Assembly: GCA_902767775.1 (NCBI GenBank)
Contig: CACXIP010000016.1
Coordinates: 62,001 to 126,000 of the forward strand
DNA: 64,000 nt
DNA from: an uncultured Prevotellaceae bacterium
GTDB taxonomy: Bacteria; Bacteroidota; Bacteroidia; Bacteroidales; Bacteroidaceae
Direction: 5' to 3'
Below are positions 36,064 to 44,511 of this stretch, one piece after another. How positions within the stretch are numbered: the first letter of the stretch is position 1; each line of letters starts with the position of its first letter. Made by a program: the position numbers and the translations under genes. The notes beneath the pieces are model-generated. The model was not told the origin of the DNA. It saw only the letters and a program-made list of their open reading frames with translations, and searched no databases.

Positions 36064-37113
36064 TTAGAAGTGTTGAATGTTGTCTGTGGGATAGATTTTC
36101 CATCCGTGTGCCCCATTGTCACAGAAGGTGAAAGGCATGACATGACCGTTGAGATGGGTGAGGGCTTGCTCCACATACTTCTTTTTCTCTGGGTCGACGA
36201 TGAACATGATGAAGCCGCCACCGCCGGCACCTGATACCTTTCCGGCTTTTGCCCCGGCATTTAGGGCTGTCTCCATAGCCTCTTCAATCATGGGGTTGCT
36301 GATATGGTGTGCCATGTGTTTCTTGCTTTCCCAACCTTGATGGAGGATGTGGGCAAAGGTGTCGATGTCGCCTTTGAGCAAAGCCTGTTTGGTGTCGATG
36401 GCTGTCTGCTTGATTTTGTGCATGGCTTCGATGGCTTGTTGGTTTCCCTTTTCTGTGTTATCCATCTGTTCCTCGATGATTGCCGCAGATGAGCGTGAGC
36501 GACCGGTGAAATACAATAGGGTGGAGGCTTCCAACTCATCAATAATCCATCGCTTGATGCGTAGGGGATTGACGATGACCGTGCCGTTCTGATGGAATTC
36601 CATGTAGTTGAATCCGCCGAATGCTGCTGCGAACTGATCTTGTTTGCCGCCGCTCAGTCCTAAGTCAACACGCTCTATCTCATAGGCCAGTTTGGCTACC
36701 TCATAGTCTCCCAGAGGAAGGTTCTGCCATTCCACAAAGGCTTTGAGGATGCACACCACCATGGTGGAGGAGGTGCCCAGACCTGAACCAGGAGGGACGT
36801 CGTTCCATGTGGTGATGCGGAAAGACAGCGGCGATAAATGGTAGTCGGCAACCAACCGGTTGTAGACGCCTTTGATGAGAATAGCCTTGCCGTCAATGGG
36901 TAGCTGGAGGGCTGAGGGATATGTCTCTTTTGCTTCTGCATCGTATGAGCAGATGGTGATGAGTCCGTCGGTGGTTTCCTCTATGGTGCAGTGGGCATAT
37001 AGATTGATGGTGGCATTGAGCACCAGACCTCCATAGAGGTTGCTGTAGGGTGATACATCGGTACCCCCACCTGCCAGTCCCAGCCGCATAGGAGCCTTGC
37101 TTCTGATGATCAT
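36064..37113 (-). CDS. hddA: D-glycero-alpha-D-manno-heptose-7-phosphate kinase HddA
   Basis: A 349-residue GHMP kinase that phosphorylates heptose-7-phosphate at C1. It has [21 protein letters not shown], the phosphate loop [13 protein letters not shown] and the C-terminal [13 protein letters not shown]. It is the first of the three heptose genes after the glycosyltransferases. No Shine-Dalgarno is possible: the 72 nt before the start codon are nine octamer repeats. These contain a 21-codon upstream ORF whose stop overlaps this ATG. Confidence 0.93.
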   Translation of the reverse strand: MIIRSKAPMRLGLAGGGTDVSPYSNLYGGLVLNATINLYAHCTIEETTDGLITICSYDAEAKETYPSALQLPIDGKAILIKGVYNRLVADYHLSPLSFRITTWNDVPPGSGLGTSSTMVVCILKAFVEWQNLPLGDYEVAKLAYEIERVDLGLSGGKQDQFAAAFGGFNYMEFHQNGTVIVNPLRIKRWIIDELEASTLLYFTGRSRSSAAIIEEQMDNTEKGNQQAIEAMHKIKQTAIDTKQALLKGDIDTFAHILHQGWESKKHMAHHISNPMIEEAMETALNAGAKAGKVSGAGGGGFIMFIVDPEKKKYVEQALTHLNGHVMPFTFCDNGAHGWKIYPTDNIQHF

Positions 37114-37114
37114 A

Positions 37115-37186
37115 GTTGTTTGGTTGTTTGGTTGTTTGGTTGTTTGGTTGTTTGGTTGTTTGGTTGTTTGGTCATTTGGTTGTTTG
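37115..37186 (-). repeat. Nine-unit octanucleotide tandem array abutting the hddA start
   Basis: On the coding strand the unit is CAAACAAC. Eight of nine copies are identical and one (37171-37178) reads CAAATGAC, which creates an ATG. The array is separated from the hddA start codon by one base and lies in the 89-nt gap after the upstream glycosyltransferase gene. Confidence 0.95.
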
Positions 37187-37202
37187 GGAATCGGTTTTTG
37201 CT

Positions 37203-38282
37203 TTATGTGTTGAGGTTGTTGACTAACTTGATGAGCAATTGTGCTGAATTCCGCCAGGAGAAACGGCTGATATTTTTGTATCCCTGCTGACGCATTATAG
37301 GTTTCTTTTCTTCCTTATTGTCTATGAAAGTCTGAATGGTCTTTCTGATATCCTCCTCGTCAAGTGGATTGAAATATTCGGCGGCATCGCCACATACCTC
37401 GCGGAGGACAGGTATGTCGGAAGCCAGGACGGGACAGCCACACTGCATGGCCTCTATTGGGGGAAGACCGAATCCCTCGTAGAGGGAGGGAAAAATAAAG
37501 CAGTCTGCCTGATGATAGAGCCGGATTAGTTCCTCATCGCTCACACGCCCCAGCATGCGAACATTTTGGGGCAATTTTTTCATCCCTTCCTGCTGGCTGA
37601 ATACACGGTTGGCATTGCCCACGATATGAAGATTTAACCCCTCAATACCTTCAAAGGCATGTGCTAATCGCAGGAAATTTTTCCTTGGGTCGAGTGAGGA
37701 CACCGTAAGAGCGAAACGCTCAGGTGCCTCGACACTATGGTGAAGGTGGTGGAACTGCTCTTCGTCGACAGCGTTGTATGCCACGGTGATGTCGCTCTCA
37801 TTGAGGAAAGGGTAGAACCGCAGAATCTCGCTCTTGGAGAATTCACTGACAGTGATGATATGGCAGGAGGTTCGCACTGCCAGCGGTGTCATCACCTTAT
37901 ACCAATAATAATAGGAACGCGAGAACCAGGTGGGATTCTCCAAAAACGACAGGTCGTGAATGGTCATCACCTTGTTGCGCACGAGGATGGAACCCAAACC
38001 CGTGAAACTGAATACAACAAAATGACGTTTGAGGAGAAAGAAAAGAGGGAAAACGCATTGTTCCCAAAAATGGGAATTGCCAAAACCATATTTGACCACG
38101 TTCATCCCATGGGTGTCATAGCAGTCGAGTATCTTGGCATGGGGACAGACAATGGTAAAGTCCTGCCCCAGGGCAGCCATTGCCTTGCATATATTCCAGG
38201 CGTAACGCTCCACGCCTGTCATCCGCTGGGTCAGAAAACGGCCGTTGATATAGATATGTGGTGTGTCACTTTTAGAGTTCAT
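37203..38282 (-). CDS. Glycosyltransferase family 4
   Basis: A ~359-residue GT-B fold enzyme. The N-terminal acceptor domain holds [22 protein letters not shown]. The C-terminal donor domain has [13 protein letters not shown] and the E-x7-E motif in [20 protein letters not shown]. It would transfer an activated sugar, retaining configuration, during surface glycan assembly. The ATG at 38282 overlaps the previous gene by 11 nt; an in-frame GTG at 38294 is possible. It is followed by the octamer array and hddA. Confidence 0.9.
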   Translation of the reverse strand: MNSKSDTPHIYINGRFLTQRMTGVERYAWNICKAMAALGQDFTIVCPHAKILDCYDTHGMNVVKYGFGNSHFWEQCVFPLFFLLKRHFVVFSFTGLGSILVRNKVMTIHDLSFLENPTWFSRSYYYWYKVMTPLAVRTSCHIITVSEFSKSEILRFYPFLNESDITVAYNAVDEEQFHHLHHSVEAPERFALTVSSLDPRKNFLRLAHAFEGIEGLNLHIVGNANRVFSQQEGMKKLPQNVRMLGRVSDEELIRLYHQADCFIFPSLYEGFGLPPIEAMQCGCPVLASDIPVLREVCGDAAEYFNPLDEEDIRKTIQTFIDNKEEKKPIMRQQGYKNISRFSWRNSAQLLIKLVNNLNT

Positions 38283-39387
38283 GATAGATTTCACGCATTT
38301 TCGCGACTGCTATCTCGTCGGTGAACATCTCCTTCACACGCTCATGGCTGGCTTCTGCCATCTTCGCACGCAATTCCTCGTCATCCAGCAGCTTGTCTAC
38401 GGCGGCGGCGAAAGCTTGCACGTCGCGGAGAGGAACCTCCATGCCGGTGACGTCCTTTGCCGACACCCAGTTGACTCCAGACCCCTCAAGATGGAAGACG
38501 ACAGGCACGCAGCGGCAGTACATCGCCTCGGCCAGGGCAATGCCGAAAGCTTCTGCCTTGGTGTTGGAAGGGAAGGCAAACACATCGGCGGCATGGGCAT
38601 GGCAACGCAGTTCGTCGGCAGTCAGACGACCGGTGAAGATGACGCGTGGTGACTTCGACACGCTCTTCAGGTGGGCGGTCAGTGGTCCGGTGCCGGAGAT
38701 GATGATGCGGCAGTCGTTCTTGATGTATTTCTCTGCCTCGATGAGCAGGTCGATGCCCTTGTAGGGGATGTGTCGGCCCACGAAGAGCACCAGTTTCTTG
38801 TGTCCATACTTCTTTTTGACCTTCTCGATGCGTCCGCGGTCACCTTTTCGGAAGTCGAAGTCGGAGGTGATGACTCCATTCTGCACAATGCGTATCTTAT
38901 CCTTGTATCGGTTGATGGGACTTGAGTGATGCACGTAGTTGGGACTGGTGGCGAGAATCAGGTCGGCACGCTTGAGGATGGACTTCTCTATCGGCTTGAC
39001 AAACATATACATCAGTCCTTTTGAGATGATGTCGGAATGCCAGTGCAGAATGAGCTTCGTCTCTGGCTGTATGGTTTTCAGCACAATAGGATAGACGAAG
39101 GGATTGGGGCAGTGGACATGCACATAGTGGGGCTTATACTCATTCATGAGCCACTTCATCTCGTTGAGGTAGCCAAATGCCACATCCTGGTTCATCAGGG
39201 AGAAGTTGACCTTCACGCGGTGGACTATCACCGAACCGATGGTCTCGACGCGGGTCTGGCCATCGGTGGCGAAACACACCACGATGTTGCGGTACTCGGT
39301 CAAGCCCTCCGCCATCGACTTCACCAGGGTCTCAATGCCCCCCAAGTCAGGATAGTAGTATTTGGATACGTGTAGTATTGTCTTCAT
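38272..39387 (-). CDS. Glycosyltransferase family 4 (WbaZ/mannosyltransferase-like)
   Basis: A 371-residue GT4 enzyme opening MKTILHVSKYYYPDLGGIETLVKSM. The donor-site features are VLFVGRHIPYKGIDLLIEA and FPSNTKAEAFGIALAEAMYCRCVPVV. It is placed inside the glycan operon, 1 nt after the preceding gene and overlapping the next. Sugar specificity cannot be read from the sequence. Confidence 0.9.
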   Translation of the reverse strand: MKTILHVSKYYYPDLGGIETLVKSMAEGLTEYRNIVVCFATDGQTRVETIGSVIVHRVKVNFSLMNQDVAFGYLNEMKWLMNEYKPHYVHVHCPNPFVYPIVLKTIQPETKLILHWHSDIISKGLMYMFVKPIEKSILKRADLILATSPNYVHHSSPINRYKDKIRIVQNGVITSDFDFRKGDRGRIEKVKKKYGHKKLVLFVGRHIPYKGIDLLIEAEKYIKNDCRIIISGTGPLTAHLKSVSKSPRVIFTGRLTADELRCHAHAADVFAFPSNTKAEAFGIALAEAMYCRCVPVVFHLEGSGVNWVSAKDVTGMEVPLRDVQAFAAAVDKLLDDEELRAKMAEASHERVKEMFTDEIAVAKMREIYHEL

Positions 39388-39388
39388 A

Positions 39389-40513
39389 TCATTGTATGAT
39401 TTTTTCTTTCAGGAAATGTTGTATGATGACGGTCCAGTCATATTCTGCCAGTTGGCGCTGGTCAACGACTGGCCGGTTGTCAAGCACTTTCAGGATGGTT
39501 TGCTGCCATACGGATGGCTCATAGCCTTCAACGGTGTAGGCTCCGTCTTTTCCCCGCGCCACCTCTATCATGGCAGTGTTGTGGGCGGTGACGACAGGAC
39601 ATCCGCAGTAGAGTGCCTCGAGTTGTGGCATGCCAAACCCTTCCATCAGGGCGGCAGAGACAAAACAGTCGGCTATGTTGTAGAGCTGCGACAGTTCGTG
39701 ATTGGTCACATAGCCGCAGAAGATGACGGCATCACGGGGGTAGTCTGTATCCTCGACTATTTCTCGAAGGTTAGAGTTTTTCCACCCTTTTCCTCCTATG
39801 ACAACCAACTGAATGTGGTGCTCACGATAGAGTTGAGGCATCAGACGGAGAAGGAACGAGAGATTCTTCCTCGGCTCCAGTGAACCCACAAACAGCAGGA
39901 AACGGTCGCGGATGCCGTATTTTTGGCGCAGGTTGGCCCGTTCTTCCTCACTGAGGCTGATTTGGTGATATTGGTCCCGGTCGGCGGCATCGCCTACGAA
40001 GATGTCCTTGCATCGCCGTTTCGGATAGTATTGCTCCACCTTGCCGGCAGTATAATGGGAGTTGGTCCATAAAATGTCTGCCTTGCGGATAGCCTGTCCG
40101 AAGAAGACACTTGTTGCCAAACGGTTGGTCCATGCCATGGTGTGGCTCATCTCAATGTTGACCACGTCGTGGACGGTGATGGCTTTCCTCGTACGGGAGG
40201 GCATCATCCACGGCAGGTGAGGCACGGGAGCATAGTATAGGTCGATGTGCAGCTTCCGGCAGAGGAAGGGAACAAGCAACTGCATGATGATGATGTTGGG
40301 CAGGAAGCGCGGGAATCGGGAGGAATAGTCACGCAAGATGAGGTTGCTGGGTAAAGCAGGCAACTCAACCGACGGGTCCATCCCCTTTGGCAACACCACG
40401 TGGAAGGTGTCGCCAGGCCGCTGCCGAACCCACTCCATGAGGGCACAGCAGAGGAAAGTGGTGATGCCAGCCGCATTGCGCGACCATACTCGTCCGTCAA
40501 TCAGGATGTTCAT
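39389..40513 (-). CDS. Glycosyltransferase family 4
   Basis: A 374-residue GT4 enzyme with N-terminal MNILIDGRVWSRNAAGITTFLCCALMEW, VGSLEPRKNLSFLLRLM and SAALMEGFGMPQLEALYCGCPVV. It resembles mannosyl- and glucosyltransferases of polysaccharide clusters. It lies between the GT2 gene and another GT4 gene with almost no spacing. Confidence 0.9.
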   Translation of the reverse strand: MNILIDGRVWSRNAAGITTFLCCALMEWVRQRPGDTFHVVLPKGMDPSVELPALPSNLILRDYSSRFPRFLPNIIIMQLLVPFLCRKLHIDLYYAPVPHLPWMMPSRTRKAITVHDVVNIEMSHTMAWTNRLATSVFFGQAIRKADILWTNSHYTAGKVEQYYPKRRCKDIFVGDAADRDQYHQISLSEEERANLRQKYGIRDRFLLFVGSLEPRKNLSFLLRLMPQLYREHHIQLVVIGGKGWKNSNLREIVEDTDYPRDAVIFCGYVTNHELSQLYNIADCFVSAALMEGFGMPQLEALYCGCPVVTAHNTAMIEVARGKDGAYTVEGYEPSVWQQTILKVLDNRPVVDQRQLAEYDWTVIIQHFLKEKIIQ

Positions 40514-40534
40514 CTCTCTGTCTTGTATCGTATC

Positions 40535-41443
40535 TCAGATGCCTGTTCTTACAAACAGTTGTTTCATCATCGTCCATTTGTCAGCCAGTGACACATGGGG
40601 ATTGAACCATAGGGTCTGCCGCAGGATGGGATGTCCGAGGCGGTAGAGCCAGTATTTCCATCTGGGGCGTGTCAGCTTGAAGTAGATATATTCGCTTTTT
40701 TGCTGACGGAGGCAGTCGCGCAGAAACTGTGAGGTCTTGCCGTCACGGCCTCCCTCGCCCTCCAGGTGGATGATGCGTGGACCGCGCATCACGATGTTGT
40801 CATATCCATGAAGCGCAAAGCGGTGCTCCATTTCCGTCTCCTCGCAGTACATGAAGAAAGCGGGATGGAAGACTCTGCACTCGTCGAGCACAGAGCGGGC
40901 CACCATGAGGTCGGCTCCCGTCACGTAGTCCACCTTCATCCATCGCTCTGGCAGGGGGATAGTGCGCTTTTTGTAGCATCCCAGCGCTTTCCTGATGGGC
41001 ACGAAGACCAACTTGTTGAAGTCGTCGCGCATTCGTGGGAAATTGCCGTAGGAGTGGATGGACTCTCCCTCCCTGTTTTCCAGGACGCAACCCAATGCGC
41101 CCAGTTTGCCTTCGTAGTGGATGGCAAACTCATACAGTTCGCCAATGGCGTTGTTGAGCAGCAGGGTGTCGGAGTTGAGCAAGAAGACGTATCTTCCGCT
41201 TGACCGTTCGATTCCCAGGTTGTTGGCCCGTCCGAATCCTAAGTTGCTGCCTGCCTCAATCCAAATGAGGCGTGGGTCCTGGCTCATCTGCTCGGCCGAC
41301 CCGTCTGTCGACCCGTTGTCTACGATGATAATCTCGTAGTTGATGCCCTTGGTGTGGGCTTCTATGCTGTCGATGCATGGCCGGAGCACATGCAGCGTAT
41401 TGTAGTTGACGATGACGATGGAAACGTCTGTTACCTGTTCCAT
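40535..41443 (-). CDS. Glycosyltransferase family 2, rhamnosyltransferase-like
   Basis: A 302-residue GT-A enzyme. DVSIVIVNYNTLHVLRPCIDSIEAHTKG and IIIVDNGSTDGS form the nucleotide site. FLLNSDTLL is the DxD-like region, and CEETEMEHRFALHGYDN is typical of WbbL/RfbN-like transferases. The start at 41443 is set by homology; the open frame extends upstream through the flippase gene with meaningless sequence. It overlaps the flippase gene by 13 nt, indicating translational coupling. Confidence 0.9.
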   Translation of the reverse strand: MEQVTDVSIVIVNYNTLHVLRPCIDSIEAHTKGINYEIIIVDNGSTDGSAEQMSQDPRLIWIEAGSNLGFGRANNLGIERSSGRYVFLLNSDTLLLNNAIGELYEFAIHYEGKLGALGCVLENREGESIHSYGNFPRMRDDFNKLVFVPIRKALGCYKKRTIPLPERWMKVDYVTGADLMVARSVLDECRVFHPAFFMYCEETEMEHRFALHGYDNIVMRGPRIIHLEGEGGRDGKTSQFLRDCLRQQKSEYIYFKLTRPRWKYWLYRLGHPILRQTLWFNPHVSLADKWTMMKQLFVRTGI

Positions 41444-42768
41444 GCGCCTGTCGCCTGTCCGTTGATGAGTTTGCCGAACTGGATGCGGTTGACGACCAGT
41501 CCGGGTATGTTGACGAGGCACATGACGGCGACAAACCAGATGACGTCGTGCGACCAATGTGCCACGGTGTATGCGAGGGGGATGAAGATGATGGCTGCCG
41601 AGACAGTGAACAACTGCTGGAGCCACAGTTTGCCGATGCCGTTGATGAAATAACTGTACCTCATGCTGTAGATGAGGATGAAGATATAGGCGGCCATGGC
41701 GATGCTCATGCGGATGTCGATGCTCACTTCGTCACCAATCCACACAGAGTAGACAAGGCCTGATACCGCTACCATCACGCACATGCCGATGAAGATGAGC
41801 ACCGTCATGAGGTTGAGTTTTTGGTTAGCGGAGCGTATCCATTGCATGTCGCCTCGCTCATAGGCATCGGTCGTCGCATTCCAGTAGGGCATGCAGATGA
41901 CGGTGAATACCACCAGCATCAGACTGAAATAGCGGTAGGTAATCGTATAGGGGGTGACCATGGCTGGCGAGAATAGCTTGGATATCAAAATATTGGCAGA
42001 CATAAATAGCACCACGCTCGAGATTTGCATGATGAAGAACTTGATGCCCATGCTCATCACTTCCTTGGCTTCCGACAGGTTGACGAGCCGCAGGCTGGGG
42101 CGCATTTGTGGATAACGGCTGTGGAAGGTGATGGGGTAGGCGAGTACATAGACGATGAGTGGTGCTGCGGTGTTGACCAGTGCGATGTGCATGAGCGAGT
42201 GGCTGCCTGAGAGATAGACGGCATAGGTGCCTATCAGGGCGAGAGTCTGCCCAAGGGCGATGAGCAGGTTGCTCACGGCGGGCAGTTGCAGTCCCATGTA
42301 GAAATTGCCTGTCAGTTTGAAAATGAATGTTGAGCAGACAAAGATGACGGTAACCATCAGCACGGTATCGAGGTCGCCCACCTCCAATTGCGAAACATTG
42401 AGAAATCCATAGGTGTCGCTCATCAGGATGATGGCGAGGAGCACCACCATGGCTGGCAGCATGATGCAGGTGAGCATGGCAAAAGTGGAAGAGACCAGCG
42501 AACGGGCGCGGGCGGTCTCCCCATGGGCGATGTGTGCGGCCAACTTGTTGCGCAGTCCGTTGCCCAGTCCGATGTCCATGTTGTCTATCCAAAGCAACAG
42601 ACTGCTGATGGTGAGCCAGACTCCGTTTTTGTAGTCTCCTAAACAGTGAAGTGTCACGGGTACCATAAGGAACACGACGATAGCCGACCATCCCTTGATG
42701 AGGAATGATGTGATGATGTTCTTGCGCAAGAGCGATGAACGTTTTTGGCTGGTGTCCTGGCCTGTCAT
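41431..42768 (-). CDS. Wzx-type oligosaccharide flippase
   Basis: A 445-residue membrane protein of the MATE/MOP superfamily with about twelve hydrophobic segments (ITSFLIKGWSAIVVFLMVPVTLHCLGDYKNGVW at the N-terminus). It would move lipid-linked oligosaccharide across the inner membrane. It is the first gene of the minus-strand glycan operon. No Wzy-like polymerase is seen in the window. Confidence 0.85.
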   Translation of the reverse strand: MTGQDTSQKRSSLLRKNIITSFLIKGWSAIVVFLMVPVTLHCLGDYKNGVWLTISSLLLWIDNMDIGLGNGLRNKLAAHIAHGETARARSLVSSTFAMLTCIMLPAMVVLLAIILMSDTYGFLNVSQLEVGDLDTVLMVTVIFVCSTFIFKLTGNFYMGLQLPAVSNLLIALGQTLALIGTYAVYLSGSHSLMHIALVNTAAPLIVYVLAYPITFHSRYPQMRPSLRLVNLSEAKEVMSMGIKFFIMQISSVVLFMSANILISKLFSPAMVTPYTITYRYFSLMLVVFTVICMPYWNATTDAYERGDMQWIRSANQKLNLMTVLIFIGMCVMVAVSGLVYSVWIGDEVSIDIRMSIAMAAYIFILIYSMRYSYFINGIGKLWLQQLFTVSAAIIFIPLAYTVAHWSHDVIWFVAVMCLVNIPGLVVNRIQFGKLINGQATGAWNR

Positions 42769-42931
42769 GTTTGCGTTTTCAGGTTTTTAGGTAGAATGTG
42801 TGAGACATTTTTTGTGATAACCTATTTATATAATAACCACTTTAAATAGCAAATATTGTATGGCGGCTTGTATAAAAGTGGCAAAGTGTGCTTTTTTGTC
42901 TTTTTTACAGTGAGGAAATGTCTGAAAAACA

Positions 42932-42964
42932 ATCAGGAGCAGGATGAGAGACCCTGCTCCTGAT
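42932..42964 (-). terminator. Intrinsic terminator of the LRR gene
   Basis: A perfect 12-bp stem (ATCAGGAGCAGG with its complement) is followed on the minus strand by TGTTTTTC. It separates the LRR gene from the glycan operon. The rest of 42769-43038 is AT-rich without a clear feature. Confidence 0.85.
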
Positions 42965-43038
42965 GGTGATAATAAGCCGGCGGATATCGGCTAATTTAAT
43001 TCTCTGTATCTCTGTGTTGAAATGAAACTACAGCAAAC

Positions 43039-44310
43039 TTACTCTTGATTGATGATGTTGAGGAATTTCTTCCAGTCCTTGTGGAGGTTGTAGTTGGTGG
43101 CGTAGCCTTTCTTCACATGGACGATGCCCTCCTTCATGGTGGTCTTGCTGAACGAACTGCCGGATATCTTCACTGGTGTGGCGCTGTTGCAGTAAATGTC
43201 CATCAGACTGTTGCACTTGTCGAATGCGTTGCCGTTGATTTCTTTCAGAGCGAGGGGAAGAGTCAGCGTGGTGATGCTGGCACAGCCCTCGAAGGCGCTG
43301 CTGCCAATTTTCTGCAGGGCGGTGGGAAGCTCAAGGTCCTTCAGGCTGGAGCAGTTTTTGAAGGCGCTGCTGGGTATCTCCTTGATGCTGTTGGGGAAAC
43401 GCACACTCTGAAGACTGGCGCAACCCTCGAAGGCGCTGCTGCCGAGTGAAGAGATGGAGTTGCTCAGTTCGATGGCTTCGAGCGAGGTGCATCCGTTGAA
43501 GGCATCGTGCTCTATCTTGCTGATGGCATTCGACATCTCAACGGTCTTGAGTCCTACGCAGCCCCTGAACATATTGTCTTCTACTGTGCTCACTCCTGCG
43601 GGGAAATGAAACTCGATGAGATTGCCGCAACCTTTGAACGCACTGCTGCCAAAACTGCTTACGCCCGTGGGAATGTCGATGTATTCCAGGCTGGAGCAGT
43701 TCGCAAATGCGTTTGTGCCGATCTTCTTGACGCCCGTGGGAATGGTGACGTGGCGGAGCTCGCTGCAGCCCTCAAACATGCTGATTGGAATCTCGGTCAT
43801 GGCCGAGGGTATCTCAAAGTCAGTGAGCGACTTGCAGTCTTGGAAAATGTCGGAGCCCATCTTGTTGACAGCGTCGGACATGTTGACGCGGGTCAGACTG
43901 GCGCAGCTCTTGAACAGGTCGCTTGGCAGCTCTTTGATTCTTGAGGGAATGGTGACCTCAGTAAGGCTGGAGCAACCTTCGAATGCAGATGAACCAATTT
44001 TGGTGATACATTCAGGAATGGTGACGGAGGTCAGTCCTGGACATGCCTTGAAGGCTCCTGAGGCGATTTCCTCCACATAGAGGGTGACGCTGTCGACGAC
44101 AACCTTCTCGGGGATGACGATGTCGCCAACGTAAGGCTCCTGGCCCTTCACCACCTGGGCAGTTTGTTTCTTGGCGTTGATGGCATAAGTGACACCGTCA
44201 ACGGTGGCTTTGTCTTTCTTCAGTTTGATGTCAATGGCTCCCGCTGTCGTGCAGAGTGAGAGGACGAACAGGGTGAGCAGGTTTTTTCTCAATGCTTTCA
44301 TATTCATCAT
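43039..44310 (-). CDS. BspA-like leucine-rich-repeat surface protein
   Basis: A 423-residue exported protein (signal peptide LRKNLLTLFVLSLCTTAGA). It carries about eleven LRR_5 repeats of ~23 residues, for example LTSVTIPECITKIGSSAFEGCSS and LEYIDIPTGVSSFGSSAFKGCGN. Such repeats in Tannerella BspA and Treponema proteins mediate adhesion. ATG at 44301 is an equally good start. No T9SS domain or lipobox is apparent, so the anchoring mode is unclear. Confidence 0.92.
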   Translation of the reverse strand: MMNMKALRKNLLTLFVLSLCTTAGAIDIKLKKDKATVDGVTYAINAKKQTAQVVKGQEPYVGDIVIPEKVVVDSVTLYVEEIASGAFKACPGLTSVTIPECITKIGSSAFEGCSSLTEVTIPSRIKELPSDLFKSCASLTRVNMSDAVNKMGSDIFQDCKSLTDFEIPSAMTEIPISMFEGCSELRHVTIPTGVKKIGTNAFANCSSLEYIDIPTGVSSFGSSAFKGCGNLIEFHFPAGVSTVEDNMFRGCVGLKTVEMSNAISKIEHDAFNGCTSLEAIELSNSISSLGSSAFEGCASLQSVRFPNSIKEIPSSAFKNCSSLKDLELPTALQKIGSSAFEGCASITTLTLPLALKEINGNAFDKCNSLMDIYCNSATPVKISGSSFSKTTMKEGIVHVKKGYATNYNLHKDWKKFLNIINQE

Positions 44311-44347
44311 ATTTTGTTAAGATTTATAATCTTCTGATATGGTCTTG

Positions 44348-44378
44348 CAAAAATAGCACTTTTTATAAAACTGCGCAA
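44348..44378 (-). promoter_or_regulatory. Promoter of the LRR gene
   Basis: On the minus strand, TTG (44376-44378) and TATTTTTG (44348-44355) are separated by exactly 20 nt, the ideal Bacteroidetes pattern. Confidence 0.8.
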
Positions 44379-44481
44379 ATGTAGAGAGTTTTTTTCTTTG
44401 GTCTTATCATCATTGTTCATTAAATCGGTCTTTTTTTGACAAATAATCACAAAAGATGTCATTATTTCTCCAATAAGTTGC

Positions 44482-44489
44482 TAACTTCG
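44482..44489 (+). promoter_or_regulatory. -7 box of the TlpA-like gene
   Basis: TAACTTCG lies 22 nt before the ATG at 44512. No well-placed TTG is visible. Confidence 0.45.
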
Positions 44490-44511
44490 CAGCCAAATTG
44501 TAATTGGAGAT

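Noticed and set aside
37115-37186. CRISPR-like array
   Set aside because: The octamer units are contiguous with no spacers, so it is a microsatellite-type tandem repeat.
41858-42691. 277-codon minus-strand ORF
   Set aside because: Frame-shifted reading of the flippase gene; Arg/His-rich and without membrane segments, unlike the true frame.
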